Assembly: GCF_000346465.2 (NCBI RefSeq)
Contig: NC_034014.1
Span: forward strand, 18,363,956-18,427,955
Direction of reading: 5' to 3'
Source: Prunus persica
Lineage: Eukaryota > Streptophyta > Magnoliopsida > Rosales > Rosaceae
DNA: 64,000 nucleotides
Numbering within the stretch: position 1 is the first letter of the stretch; every line of letters begins with the position of its first letter. Under the pieces are notes generated by a model that was not told the origin of the DNA, ran no database searches, and was given only the letters and a program-made list of their open reading frames with translations. Positions 23,433-36,675 of this stretch are shown in pieces. The position numbers were made by a program, and so were the translations under genes.

Positions 23433-26400
23433 ATGGCGGCTCGATCTCTACTCTCTGTGCTTCTTCTACTGGCGTGCGTGCTTCTAGAGCCTCAGAATGC
23501 TCGCGCGCTTACGCTGTCCGCGAGGCTCATACACCGCTTCTCAGATGAGGCGAAGGCGCTACGGATTTCGAGAAGCGGAGAAGACCCCAAGGACTTAGGT
23601 CGGTGGCCGCAGAGGAACTCCATGGATTACTATCACCTACTTGCAAGCACCGACTTCCAGAAACGGAAGATGAAGCTCGGCTCTCGTAGCCACTTCCAGT
23701 TCCTCTTCCCCTCTGAAGGTAGCAACACGGTATCGTTTGGCAACGACTTCGGCTGGTGCGTCTCTTTCTTACCTCATTTCACTTCGTTTCAAATTTCTTG
23801 TTTTCAAGCATAATGCCATGATGTAGAAAGATGATGTATTTTTGTGTGTATTTTAGGTTACATTATACGTGGATTGATATAGGGACGCCTAATGTTTCGT
23901 TTCTGGTTGCCTTGGATACTGGGAGTGATCTATTTTGGGTTCCATGTGATTGCATACAGTGCGCTCCCTTATCTGCCTCTTACTATAGTACCCTGGTAGG
24001 CCACCTTTCTATGTAATTATGATTCTTTTGCCTTTAATTTTATGTTCATCGTTTTATTTTCATGCCATGAGCTACTGGAAACTTAATGTGTATCCAAGAT
24101 TGTTAGAAAGATGTTAGAAAAAAAGAAAACGAAGAAATTTTTGCATTTTCTTGAGGAATTGAAGCCACTCTCTCCCAACCCGCAAAAGGATAAAAGGGGA
24201 AATCTGAGGAATTCAATATAGACTCATCAAGTGTTGTTGGTTAATGGTCAATGTTTCGTTAAGTAGACTCTGGGTGTCTATGTTTGAGTGAAGTTAGTAA
24301 GTCTCTTCTAAGGCTTGATAACAGGTTTCGCACTTATTTCCAATAATTGATTGGCAGGTGCTCCCTCGTATTTGGGGCATCTATTATGCAGGATAGAGAT
24401 TTGAACGAGTACAGCCCATCGGGTTCAAACACCAGCAAGCATGTATCTTGCAGCCATGAGTTATGTGAATCTGGTACAAACTGCAAGAGTCCCAAGCAGT
24501 CATGCCCGTACACTGTTGACTACTACACAGAAAATACATCAAGTTCTGGACTTCTTGTGGAGGACATATTACACTTTGCTGCTGGCGGTGATGATGGGCC
24601 AAACACTTCTATTGAAGCCCCTGTTATCATAGGGTGTGTTTGGTTGATATTTCTTGCCTCATTAATATTTTGAACTAAATGTCGGAAATGGTTCCAGCAA
24701 AGATTTAGAAATTTGCTTCTGGCATAATGCAGATGTGGTATGAAGCAAAGTGGTGGTTACCTGGATGGGATTGCTCCCGATGGTCTTTTGGGTTTAGGAC
24801 TTGGAGAGATTTCAGTTCCTACTTTCCTTGCTAAGGCAGGATTGACCAAGAACTCTTTCTCAATGTGCTTTGATGAGGATGATTCTGGGAGACTATTTTT
24901 TGGGGACCAGGGACCAGCTGCACAACAATCTACATCTTTCCTGCCTTCAAATGGAAACTAGTAAAAACTATATATGCACTTCTGTTCAATTTACAACTTT
25001 AAGTGATAGTTACTAGATGCTTGCTAAGCTAACATTCTTGTAGATGCTGAAATCTCCATTGTGTTATCGTTTATTTCCAGTGAAACCTATATTGTTGGAG
25101 TGGAAGCATGTTGTATTGAAAATTCTTGTCTTAAGCAGACAAGCTTCAAAGCACTGGTTGACAGTGGGACATCATTTACATTTCTTCCAGAAGCATTGTA
25201 TGATAAAATTTCAGAGGAGGTACATCTTTTCATTAAATTCCAATATCTGAGTTTGCTATCTGCATACCTGGTAGGCTGATACCACTTCCATTCATTGATA
25301 GTTTGACAGACAGGTAAATGCGACAATCACCAACTATGCAGGATCTCCTTGGAAGTACTGCTACAATACAAGGTGAATTTTCATGAAATTATAAGCTTTG
25401 AGAATCTCCCGGCTCCACTTCCTTCAGTTGTGTGTGTCTGTATCTTATGCCATTGTTCTGGTGGTTTTTCCTAGAACAGTTCTCAAGATCTTCCCAAAGT
25501 GCCTTCTGTGACGTTGATGTTTGTGGCAAACAACAGCTTTGTGGTACATGACCCTGTCTTTCCGATAAACGGTAATCAGGTAGGTAAACTAGCTCTTCAG
25601 ATTTTTTGAGTGGATGTGAAATAACTTAAGTTTCTTTATTTCTGTCAATATACGTATAGCTCACTGAGTTTATAGGGCTATATAACAACTTAGTAAAGAA
25701 GACAAATGGTTCAAGAAGTTCATTTTCATGATGAAAATAATAATATGATATCTGGGCCAGATTGTCATTAAGTCATGATACAATTTTAATTCAAAATGGT
25801 ATAGCTGTAATTTTTGTTCAGTGGTAAAAATTTGTATCATGATTGTAGTATGACAATTCAAGAGCTTGATAGTAGACCATGTAGTATCTTTGTAATAAAC
25901 TAGATGATTGATTAATTTGCTTATAAAGTGATTTTATTTACATACAAGAAGTGACGACATAGAAAGTCAACTTATGATGTAATTTCTGTTGTCATAGTCG
26001 AGAGGCTTTTTCCAATACACTATTTTAATTTGAATGAGAATGAACTTTATAAATGCGCTCACTTGTCTAGACATGTCATATCTCTCAGTCAAACAAACCT
26101 GAACCTAATCTGTAAATCTTCTCATTAGCAGTCCGCTGGTGGGGCAATTTATGTTAAATTCACTTGTTTGATACTTCACTTTCCCATCTTTGGTTGAAGA
26201 ATGATGCGCTTTAATATCATGGTTATTATACAGTTCTTTTTCCTGCTTATTAATGTTAAACTTTCTGGCTTTGATAATGAGAAGGTATTCTCTTTGTACT
26301 TTGATAAAGTTTGTTGGTTTACCACCATTTCCCAAACCTTAAGCTTTCGGATGTGGGGCAACAATTTCTATCTATTATAACACTTTCCTTCACATGTGCC

Positions 26401-27607
26401 CTTCTCTCCCCAGTAGAGCCTGACATGGAATTGCAAGGATTTAACCATACTTTGTACAAGGAATTAGAGTTAGTTCAACAATTGCTAGTTAAAAAGCTCT
26501 TATGGAACATATATTTGGTGTTCTATATTGTCATTGACTATTCATGACTTTGTCTTGCCTTAAAATTTCTTCTTGTGATGCCTTGACTTTGTAATTGAAT
26601 ATTCATGACATTATTCTGTTCTGTACAATACAATGTGTAACTGATTTTAATGTGTTGATTTTCATCCGTACTGATATACTCTGAACTCTTAATATACATA
26701 TAGAAAAGATAATACAGGTTACTTTTCATATGTATTTTGTGCCATAAACATTTTTGTATTGATGTTTAGAAAAGTAATATATACCAGTGAGAGATGATCA
26801 CTCAGATAAAATCTTACAGTTTAGGCCTTCCTGGTGCAGGGAGTTGTTGGGTTTTGCTTAGCCATACAGCCGACAGATGGTGATATTGGAACAATTGGAC
26901 GTAAGCATGAGTCTTCTCTGTAGCAAGAATGCTGCTTAGCTTTTGTTTTTGTTTTTTTCCTGCTAAATGGTTTGTTACTTGAGAATTTTCTTTTGCAGAG
27001 AACTTCATGACGGGATACCGGACAGTATTTGATAGAGAGAACTTAAAGTTAGGCTGGTCTCGCTCAAATTGTGAGTTCTCTGGCTTTCTTGAAACATTAG
27101 GGATGTTTCCTACTGACTATGTTGTTGTTTGCAATTGGTTGTCCTTATAACATATGATGGGTGAAATATCATCTGTTTGACCTGAAAGTGATTGCCACTA
27201 GCTAATTTCGTTTTATTTATCCTAACTGTAAGTTTGTCTGACACTGCTATAGGCCTAGTTCAAGTCACTGTATTAGGATGAACTAGAAAGTGAAAAGCGC
27301 AGCTCTTTGCTGATGCTATTTAATTATTGAGGTAGAGCCCTTTTGTCAATAATTACCAATAAACTTTGCAGGCCAAGATTTTAGTGATGCTAAGAGTATG
27401 CCCCTAACTCCCTCAAAAGGCACACCACCAAATCCCTTGCCAACAAATGAGCAGCAGAGCACACCGGGTGGCTTTGCACCTGCTGTTGCTGGAAGAGCTC
27501 CCTCAAAACCATCAGCTGCATCAAGTCGGCTCGTCTCATCCCAGTTTTGTTCGTTGAGATTGTTGCCTCTACTGCTTGTATTATTTCTGATCGTCCTCGT
27601 CATCTAG
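23433..27607 (+). CDS. A1-family aspartic protease (aspartic proteinase-like protein 1, At5g10080 type), probable GPI-anchored
   Basis: This is a secreted pepsin-like endopeptidase. Ten exons encode about 532 residues: 23433-23755, 23857-23995, 24392-24633, 24733-24960, 25081-25219, 25314-25372, 25480-25579, 26840-26900, 26999-27070, 27372-27607 (TAG). A hydrophobic signal peptide (MAARSLLSVLLLLACVLL) ends near residue 25. The first catalytic Asp is in ALDTGSD (about D128) and the second in VDSGTSF (about D338). A Tyr flap candidate lies in CPYTVDYYTENTSSSG. Cys-rich plant signatures (WVPCDCIQCAP, VEACCIENSCLKQ) are present. The Ser/Pro-rich C terminus ends in a hydrophobic tail (LLPLLLVLFLIVLVI), which fits a GPI signal. 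All introns are GT-AG and the frame is intact. Physiological substrate is unknown. Confidence 0.93.
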
Positions 27608-27933
27608 GTGGATGTGACCATATATCGTAGATCATTTATGTAGTCTTACATGTAAATGCAGGGTTTCTTCTCTTTCTTTTCCTGCCCTGAAATACATATA
27701 GAGCAGGAGGTCTGTACTCCATTGGCGTCAGTTTTTCTCTCTATCATGTGTCATTGGATTGGTTGGGGCTTGTAGTAGGGACATGCATTGTATTTAGCTT
27801 TTGTTGTATTAATATAATATATATATATATGTATATTTCTTTTTCCTCGATTTTACCCATCAATCTCAACATTTTGCTACCTTCGCCCCCTTTTCTCAAG
27901 AATTTTACATGCTATTATTAGGCATTTACAGTC

Positions 27934-27988
27934 GCTGCTAAAGTATTCTTAGCCATTCTACGCAATGGCATAAGAATGGTTTAGCAGC
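27934..27988. repeat. 55-bp perfect-looking hairpin
   Basis: GCTGCTAAAGTATTCTTAGCC pairs with GGCATAAGAATGGTTTAGCAGC around a short loop, CATTCTACGCAAT. It stands about 330 bp past the protease stop codon. Confidence 0.6.
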
Positions 27989-28669
27989 AAATCACAATTT
28001 GACATGTAAAAATAATTTATCAAAAACATAAAAGGAAAAATCTCCATACCATAACAAACTGTGATTGGTAGAAAAATAGGATTTACTCATTAAAGGGAAG
28101 GAGGCAGGTGTTTTGCTGTCCAAACTCCCAGTTTTATTGTAATGATTTTTCTGTTGCTTATAGCTTTGAACTGGGCTCTGTAATGATGGAACATGTAGAT
28201 CATGAAAGGGACTTAAGCAATCTAGCAACAGATCGCAATCTATTCATGTTGTCTTCTTTTTTCTTTTGCCAGCAGAAGTGATTTTAAATAGATATCAAAG
28301 CGAAGACAACCTGGAATCTGTTGAAAACACATAAAGATGTTCAGTTTTTGTCATTTTATTGTCTATTTGCAGTTTTCTGCATAAAACAATCGTTCATAAT
28401 TCATTGATGCTGTCCAAAGACCAAACCAACCAAACTTGGCTAAGTAAAAAAAAAAAAGATCCACCAAATTGGCCATCAATATGAGTTCGAGTCTTGAACT
28501 GTTATGATGATTATCTTCAAGAGTCCTTACTAAGTGGTTGTGCGATTATTCTCACCAATTATCCTTAATGAAGAAGCAATCTCACCAATGTTGTTCAATT
28601 AAATTGATCAAGTTTTTGGACTCTACTTTTATTGATTTTCGATTGGATTTAAAGTTTTTGTTATGTTTT

Positions 28670-28785
28670 TTTTTCTTTCTTTGACAGTGATATTCTAAAC
28701 TATTCTAATATACGAGAATGAGTTCAAACTCGAATGCCAGGTGGCAGACACACTGTCTTATCCAATTTGCCTAGCCAACAGTTGC
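28670..28785 (-). mobile_element. SINE-like sequence, minus strand
   Basis: Read on the minus strand: GGCTAGGCAAATTGGATAAG (A-box region), CATTCGAGTTTGAAC (B-box region), then TTAGAATAGTTTAGAATATCAC and a T/A-rich tail. The order matches a plant tRNA-type SINE. Confidence 0.45.
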
Positions 28786-29049
28786 ATTGGATTTGAAGTT
28801 TTTAAAACCAATTAGATGTTTTTTCTTCGTTTTGGGATCAAGAAGTGATTATATATTTTATGAGGTGCCAAAAGTTTGGTGGGATGACATAAGTTTTCTC
28901 TTGGCCACTTGATTATTTCTTTCATATCCTAATCTCAAACCCAATTTTTCCGCTCAAACTTGGTGATGTGTATGTAAGTTGCATTATATGTAGGTTAAAA
29001 TTAAAAAAGAAACTTCTATTCTTCTGATTGGTTTAAGGGCATGTTAAGT

Positions 29050-29205
29050 TTTTTTTTTTTTTTTTTGTACAAGGGATAGTCGAAACTAAAAGAGAAAGGG
29101 GAATTTCTCACACAAACATAACTAAGATGTCATGGGGGCTCGAACTTAAGACCTCTTATCTGCAAGTCAAGATTCTTTTTCACTGAACTAGACATCGTTG
29201 GCGGC
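29050..29205 (-). mobile_element. tRNA-derived SINE, minus strand
   Basis: On the minus strand it reads GTCTAGTTCAGTGAAAAAG, then GACTTGCAG, TTAAGTTCGAGCCCC (B-box), TTTCGACTATCCCTTGTAC and a poly(A) tail (the T run at 29050-29066). It belongs with the copies at 8.8 and 10.8 kb. Confidence 0.6.
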
Positions 29206-29224
29206 AATGCTTATTTTTTTAAGG

Positions 29225-29371
29225 GTCATGCTAGGGAGACCAACTTTAGATACCAACTTGTGTACAAACTCTCTAATAGAGGTGGAGCCCACCAATATAA
29301 TGGGTCCCACACTCTATTAGAGAGTTGGTACACAAGTTAGTATCTAAAATTGGTCTCCCTAGCATTTTCCT
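29225..29371. mobile_element. Short palindromic MITE
   Basis: GGTCATGCTAGGGAGACCAA... and ...TTGGTCTCCCTAGCATTTTCC are inverted copies, with arms of about 60 bp including CTCTAATAGAG and CTCTATTAGAG. The short centre holds GTGGAGCCCACC. The hairpin fills the whole element. Confidence 0.8.
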
Positions 29372-30110
29372 TTTTTTAATTAGCAAACCAATCATCAAAA
29401 CTGATCAAAGTTTTAGAACTATATTGAAGTGGAATGACCATTAAAATATTAAAGTAGATAGAAAGCATTCAATTGCCAAAAAATGGTGCCATCATAATCT
29501 AATCCAATTATAATCAATGTACTTTAACCATACCAGCAAGCAACCCCATACCATCTCCTTCTTGGCCTTTACGTATACACCGTTCACGTGTGGATGAAAG
29601 GGGATTTACAATAAAGGCCAGCCTTATGAGCATTGCCGCCATAATACAATTTTGGGGATTTACAATACAGTGTTTTCTTCTAATACAATTTTGTTTCTTG
29701 AACTTGGATCTTCTATAATTGAAGAAAAAAAATACCACTTCAGTGAAAAACTAGTTGGTTAATAAAATATCACCTTATGTATAAAGAAAAATGAGTAAAG
29801 GAAACATGAAGCCTTTGACATTGCTAAAATCCAACGATGTTACCTTCGAACGAAACAAAATAAAAAATTGGTATACACATTAATATGTACTTTTTTGCTT
29901 TCTTTTTTGTTGTTTTCTTATGTTAAGCACTAAATCAATTGGTCCTTGTTTGAGAACAACTTTAGATGGATCTTAGTAATGAAAATATTTAATCCTTCTT
30001 ATCATAGCACCATCTTTAAATGTGAGCGGGTTCAACTTCTTTTTTTAACTTACACAGATTTGTTCATTTTACAAAGCAATCTAAAGTTGGAACTTAGCAC
30101 AAACATTTAG

Positions 30111-30443
30111 GGCCTATTTGGTATTCAACTTGAATCCAACTTTTTAAACTCAAAAACAGAATTTAAGTCCAAAACAAAGAAAACATGTTTGGTAGCTCTA
30201 TTTTTGAAAACTCAAACTCAAGAACAACTAAAAAACACCCCAATTATTAAAAACAAAAAATATATGTTTTTTCAGTTTTTTTCTAACAACCCATAAGTTC
30301 TCAAATTTTTAAGATTTGAAAACAGTTTTCAAGTTGCATATCAAACAAGTTTTTGAATCTTAAAAATAGATTTAAGGACTCCTTATTTTTAAGAAAAATC
30401 AACGTTTTTGAATTCTCTATTTAAATAGGATACCAAACGCCCC
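30111..30443. mobile_element. hAT-like MITE with TTTAG target duplication
   Basis: The termini GGCCTATTTGGTATTC and GGATACCAAACGCCCC are inverted relatives. TTTAG flanks both sides (30106-30110 and 30444-30448). The interior is A/T-rich with no ORF. A similar left end (CGCCCGTTTGGTAACC) occurs near 56085 within the NRPA2 pseudogene. Confidence 0.7.
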
Positions 30444-30590
30444 TTTAGCTTTTGATAAGCATAATGAAATTAGAAGATTTTCAGAATCTGATTGCCAATC
30501 ACATTACCTCTTCTGATATAGAAACCAGGTGGAATCAAAATTCAAAAAAGTAGGGTTCAAATTACATGATTATTAGCAAAAAGTAGGGTC

Positions 30591-31419
30591 CATTCTAAAC
30601 ATTAAGTAAATTTCTTATCTTTTATTTTAATTTATTTTTTTATTACTCTATTTACTTAAATTTACAATGTGAATAAGGAAGTACCTTCAATTTGATTCAA
30701 TTAAAAATACTAGAAAATTAAATTCTCAATAAATCAAAATAAGAAAAATCCAATTTTAGTATAAGATACAATTTATTCCAATATTGATAGCTCAACAAGT
30801 CAACATATACTTTATACTAAAATCTCATAAAATCGAGTTTGTTTATTTAAGATGTAAGGAATATAAACCATCAAAAATATCATTGAAAACATTAATATTT
30901 TAAAAGTCCATTTTTCATACTTAGTCAAATTTTGAGAGAAAACAAATTTTCAAGTAGATGTGTAGTAATCTATATTATTGTGCATCAAAATTTGACCACA
31001 TATCATACTTGAAAAATTGTTTTCTCTCAAAATTTGACTAAGTATGAAAAATGCATTTCCGAAATACTAATTTTATCAATGATATTTTTGGCGGTTTATA
31101 TTCCTTATATCTTAAATAAGCAAACCCGATTTTATGAGATTTGTTGAGGTATCAATATTGGTATAAATGGTACCCTATACTAAAATTGGATTTTCATATT
31201 TTGATTTGTTGAGAATTTGATTTTCTAATATTTTTAATTGAATCCAAATAGGGGGTACTTTCTTATTTACATTGTAAACTTAAGTAAATAGAGTAATACA
31301 AAAATAAATTAAAGTAAAATAAGAATGAAAAGTAAAAAAAATTTTAAAAAAATTGAATCAACATTAAAAATTGAAAATAAATTGAATCAACATTAAAAAT
31401 AAATTAAATGTTTAGAATG
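30591..31419. mobile_element. Long foldback element, arms about 400 bp
   Basis: The outer ends are inverted copies: CATTCTAAACATTAAG on the left, AAATGTTTAGAATGC on the right. The arms stay complementary inward (AAATCCAATTTTAGTATAAG versus CCTATACTAAAATTGGATTT) to CTTAGTCAAATTTTGAGAG (30919) and CTCTCAAAATTTGACTAAG (31025). The unpaired centre is only about 50 bp and holds no ORF. Superfamily unknown. Confidence 0.8.
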
Positions 31420-32254
31420 CAAAACCAAAAACAAAAAAAGGCAAATGGGAGGGCTTACTGGGCCGTGCCATGAAAGGGCTTTGTCGGGCCAAGCCGAGGG
31501 ATGATCAGAGGTTTCAAAACCTAAGCGCAACCCTACCCAACCATAGAGCGGGCCTAACCATCGGGCCAGGTTGGGCTTTAGGCCATCGAGCGTAGAGCTA
31601 CCAACTTCGCCTTGCGGGCCACGACCCAAATGGTGACTCCTAAGTGGGTGTGTCCAAGTACAACTCAGGAATGTGATGTTGGAATCCGATGCTCAGAGGT
31701 ATATCTCGATGCTCAATGGGAAGGCTGAGGTGGATGCTGACCTTGAAGGGATTGTCTTCAATATTAGCCGTTGTTGTCTCAACTTAACTGGGTGACCTTT
31801 GTGTTTGCTGTTATATTCCTATTTAAATCGATGCACTAGATATTAAGTTATATCAGGTTTGATAAGAGTTTAAATTAGGTTATACCTTGAGATCCAAAAC
31901 CTTATGAATTAAGGAAAGTTTTGAAGCCAATTAAAGGGGTCTTACGTGAACCGTTGCTTGATGGGCTTAGAGTGTTAGTCAAGTCGACCCTTGGAGAGAT
32001 GACTTGACTTAGCCTATATAAGCTTAAGATCCTGCTCTCATCAGACACGTTATCTAACCCTAATCTCATCATAAAGAGAGAGCTAAAATAGTTTCTGTGC
32101 GAGAGCAGAAGCCTTAAGCCATTCGTGCTTTTGATTGTGTTGCCGCTGCCGTTGAATGAGTTCCGAGGTTGTGTATTCCAGAAAATAGCATCATGTATGT
32201 CTTATATGTATTTCAATTTTAGTGAAAGATCATGGACACTTTATAGAAATCTAA

Positions 32255-32370
32255 TTTGCTCCCAGGAGTTGCAATCAGGCAGCACATGTTGTAGCACGTT
32301 TTGTTTTCAAACATGGGGGTAATCATGTTTGGGATGATGTGGGTACTAAATGGCTTTTAATAGTTGGAGT
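32255..32370 (+). pseudogene. LINE RNase H C-terminal scrap
   Basis: A short reading frame gives SCNQAAHVVARFVFKHGG, then WDDVG. This matches the C-terminal His/Ala-His and trailing Trp pattern of the plant LINE-type RNase H domain. It has no upstream reverse transcriptase and no start. Confidence 0.5.
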
Positions 32371-32420
32371 TGTATTTTTCCAATTCTTCTCTAAAATTTG
32401 TCTAAGGAGGTGATTTAGGG

Positions 32421-32484
32421 AGCCAATTATGGATGCTCTTATGGGCCATCAAAGCCAATTATGGATGCTCTTATGGGCCATCAA
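32421..32484 (+). repeat. 32-bp tandem duplication
   Basis: Two head-to-tail copies of a unit starting GCCAATTATGGATGCTCTTA and ending GGGCCATCAAA. Confidence 0.85.
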
Positions 32485-34599
32485 AACCTACCAAATGGAA
32501 ATGGCAAGTACATAAAAATTCCAATAGATCAATTATTATCAACTATGATATGTAAAAACTATCAAGGGCAGGACTAACTAGAGTATTTTGTTTAGATTTT
32601 GGTCTATACGAAAGTATGCATGTAGCTCCGCCATTTAAGTTGATGTATGTTGTAATGATTGTGAATAGAAATGCATTATCAGTAAAGCATCATCTTTAAG
32701 TCTTAGACAATACAATACAATTGAAAAGATAAACCAAATCAACCAATCAAGGTAAAAATAAAAACTAAAAAAATTTAATTTTCCCATAAACCAAACAGAA
32801 ATATATTCAGAAATATGAAAACCTGAAACCCATAACAAACAACAATATAGAACTATATTAAAAAAGTCGGTTCCAATCTCTAAGTATCTAGTAGTTTTGG
32901 GCAGTTTTCTTTACTGAGTTGTTGTCCAAATTTCATTTCAATCCTCCCTTGTGAATGTCCCTACACCTACCACTTACCTATTAAACAAAGGCACACATAA
33001 CCCCTCATTCCAGCTATAGACACTCGGCTCGCCGCGACCACCAACCATTCGTATTAAAGGCTCATGATTCACAGTAGGTTGTTCGTCTCTGTCAACATGA
33101 TTGACTTAAAAGTTCCCATTTCCATTGTTATTATATGTACCTGGTTGGCACCAAATGGCCCAGCCTATACCTGAAATATGGCCTAACCGAAATATCCTAC
33201 CCAAAGTATTCTATCTGTTAAAATATGGCCTAGCTAGGCATTGTAACCTAGCCGAAATGTCATACCCGAACTATATGTCTTACCCGACTAATATGGCCTA
33301 CCTGATTCACTATGTCCTAACCGACCATAAGGTACGACCTGAATACATGTGCTTCTCCCTCACTCCCCAACACAAGGACTACTCAGTCTAGTCCCCCACA
33401 TGCCACGAGCACCAAGAAGACAGGCCATGCCTTCTCCTAACTGGCCTCATGTGCCCAACTCATGCTCTACTAAAGATGTCTCTCATGCCTCTGCCACTTG
33501 CTCATAGGGCAAGTGGCAAGTGGCTCTTCTCTTCTAGCTATATAAGGAGAGAGACCTCCTTCTAACAAAGGAGGCCCATGCTCCTCCCATTAGGCATACC
33601 CGGAGATGCCCAAACTCTCCATCTTCCTCATGTATTCAGGCTTTCAAGTCTCACTATGTATATTGTAATGCTCCTCCATAATAAAATACAAGCTCTATAG
33701 TGGACGTAACCCTATTCATGGGTGAACCACTCTTAAGCCTTTCACCCGTAACAATTGAGCCGTTTGTAGGAAATCGATACAAAAGGTTATTCTTATTACT
33801 CATTCTTCCAAGGTGAAGTCCATCTCTCCCCCGTGAATCTTACCTCCTCTAGGAACAACCTCTCATGGTCCAGACATTGTTGATCCAGACAAGCAAGAAA
33901 ACTCACATAAGCCTACAAAATTTGCTCAGCTTGGATTAATCCAACAAATGATATTCTGCTCGATTCAAATTAATCAAACAATGGATAATTTGCTCGGCTT
34001 GGATTTTCTCACCATTTCTGCTCGGCTCGGATCTTCTCACCATAATAAGCAGGAAAACTCACCAGATAAGATAAACCTCACCATTTGATACCGTTGTTGT
34101 CATTAACATAAGTAGCATGCCAAAGGAGAAAAAAAAAAAACAGCTCGGCTCGGTCCCAAGGCCTCCTGCCAAATTTCTTGGCTACAGACCTGATCTAGCC
34201 AAGCTGATATCTTCACTACAAACCAGACCTCGCCACCACCAACCCGATCCCTTGGTTGTTAAGTAGACCTGGCCATTTCCACAAACCCAACCTTATCGCC
34301 ACCTCTCATTGGTCCGCTCTCTTCTATGCTAATTTTTCATGTGCCATGGTAAAGGTCGGAGGAGGTGATGAAGCAAGGGCCGATAATCTCTCTAAAAACA
34401 AGAGCATCAGAGAGATAAAGGTAAAAATAGCTCGGCTCCGCCAACCACCCAATAAGACAACCAAATAATGGAGAAACGAATTGATCCCACATGCTCTTTA
34501 TTGAAGACCAGCGAAATGAGCGAGATCGGCTTGGTATCGTACCATGCATGGATAAACAAGCACCATTTTGCATGGTCAATGTTCATGTCGCATGCCAAC

Positions 34600-35500
34600 T
34601 TGCCCACCTTGTGTGCGTGACCTAGCAGACCACCACAAGTAAAATGATCTACCCGACTACTTGCATGGCCAAGCTCCATGTCAGACCTAAGCACATCACA
34701 TGGTCGACCACAACCTCGTATGCTCAACTTCTACGTTACATGCTGAGCCAAACACCTTGTATGGGTGGCTTTTTGCCTTAATGGGTCGACCACCACATCG
34801 CATGTTTGACCATACATTGCATGCCGAGCCGAGCACCTCGCATGCTTAATCTCCATGTTGTTGTCGACATGAGCACATTACATGGTCGACCACGACCTTA
34901 CATGCTCAACTTCTAAGTTGCATGTCGAGCCAAGCACCTTGCATGGGTGGCTCTTCGCCTTAATGGATCGACCACCACCTCGCATGCTTGACCGTACGTC
35001 CCATGCAGAGCTGAGCACCTCACATGCTCAACCTCCATGTCGCATGATTGACTCGAGCACTGCTATGTTGCATGCCTATCTAAACACATTGTATGGGTGG
35101 CTCTTCGCCTTAATGGGTCGACCACCACCTTACATGCTCAATCTCCACGTCGCATGATAGGTCAACCATCACCTCGTATGCCTGATCATATGTCGCAGGA
35201 CCAACTTGCCCACCTTGCACTCGTGGCATGTGACTCATAAAGATGAGCCAAATGGCCACCTTGCATGTGTGACCGAGCTAGCCACATTGAATGTGTAAAC
35301 GAGCTGACCATCTTGCATGCGTGATCGAGCAGACCACATTGCACGCAATTGACCTAACCACCTTGCATGTGTGACAGAACTAACCACATTGCATGCGTAA
35401 CCGAGTTGACCATCTTGCATGCGTGATCAAGTTGACCACATTGCACGCCTAACCGACCTTACCACCTTGCATGTGTGACATATTACTCGGAATGATGAGC
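34600..35500 (+). repeat. GCATG-rich degenerate tandem repeats inside the LTR array
   Basis: Copies of GGGTGGCTCTTCGCCTTAAT occur near 34758, 34945 and 35095. Shorter units around CACCTTGCATGTGTGACCGA and CATCTTGCATGCGTGATCGA repeat at about 35250-35480. Almost every unit contains GCATG or TTGCA. No conserved ORF. Confidence 0.75.
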
Positions 35501-36470
35501 TGGACGATCGCCTTGCATGCGTTACCTCCATGTCGTAGTTGACCACTAATATATGGTCAACCTCCAGGTCGAACCCGAGCACTTTGCATGTTAGCTCTCT
35601 ATCTTGATAGATTGACCTACCTCTGGGTCGAAATTCCTCCAGAATCGACCTGAGCACTTTGCATTGTTGCACTCCATCTTGATAGATCGACCTACCTCCA
35701 GGTCGGATCTTATCTCCGAGTAGGACATTCCCCCATGACCGACCCAAGCACTTTGCATGCTTGTTCTCCACCTTGTCCCACCATGGTTCGACTCCACCAT
35801 CTTCACTTGTATGCTCGGCTCGACTTGGCCTCACTATCGCCACCTCAAATTACCGACCCGACCACTTGCATAGTCAACCTCCAAGTTGCGGGACTTCTAC
35901 TACTACTTGCATAGGTAAGGTACGAACGAGTCAAACACGAATCCGCTCGGTATGAAGACTGATGCAACTCCCCACCCAAAGTGTGATCCTTGAATAGAGA
36001 GTGGGTATATGTCCGAGCCGACCTGATCCAAAAGGTCCTAATCGATCTAAAAGATGCTACCTGATCCAAAAGGTACTACATGGTCCAAAAGGTCCTCTAC
36101 CCAATTCTAAAGGTGCTTATTATCCTAAAGGTTCTACCTAAGTCAACAGGTCCTATCTGATCCAAATGGTCCTACCCAAATCAATATGTCCTTCCCGACA
36201 CGAGTAGCTCTATGTCTACCTAGCACGAGTAGTTCTCTGAGCACTATGCATAGTTAGCTCATTCGCCTTCATGCTCAACTCCGCGTCATATGCCTACATG
36301 TGCAATTTGCTTAGCCAAGTCCACGTTGCATGTGGACCCAATCACTTTCCGTGGTTGATTAACAAAAACTCTCACCTCCAAGATACTGGTTGATCACCTC
36401 CGCCAACAATTACTTAAAGTTCCCAGTTGATAACTAGTTCTCAACTAAGAACTTTAAGGCTCGGGTGACA

Positions 36471-36675
36471 CCATGTATGTCAGCTTCACTACCACCTCCA
36501 ACCTGTCTAACCATGTATGTCAGCTTCACTACCACCTCCAACCTGTCTAACCAGGTAGTGTGTCACATTACATACATCTTCATCATTTCATTATCACGTA
36601 CATCCTCATCATGTCATCATCACATACATCCTTATCATGTCATCATTACATACATCTTCATCATGTTATAATGTG
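36471..36675 (+). repeat. 40-bp duplication and 26-28-bp tandem repeats
   Basis: CCATGTATGTCAGCTTCACT begins two 40-bp copies (36471 and 36511). About four CATACATC-TTCATCATGTCAT units follow at 36570-36675. Confidence 0.8.

Larger units (their letters stand above)
27608..33125. other. Repeat-rich intergenic region
   Basis: No intact gene was found. It contains a small hairpin (27934-27988), two minus-strand SINEs, a 145-bp MITE hairpin, an hAT-like MITE with TTTAG duplications, an 830-bp foldback and a GGGCC-rich repeat at about 31440-31620. Further right are a LINE RNase H scrap near 32255 and a 32-bp duplication at 32421. A stretch near 31950-32130 with CCTATATAAGC and GAGAGAGCTAAA could be an old LTR promoter; I could not find its partner. 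Confidence 0.5.
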
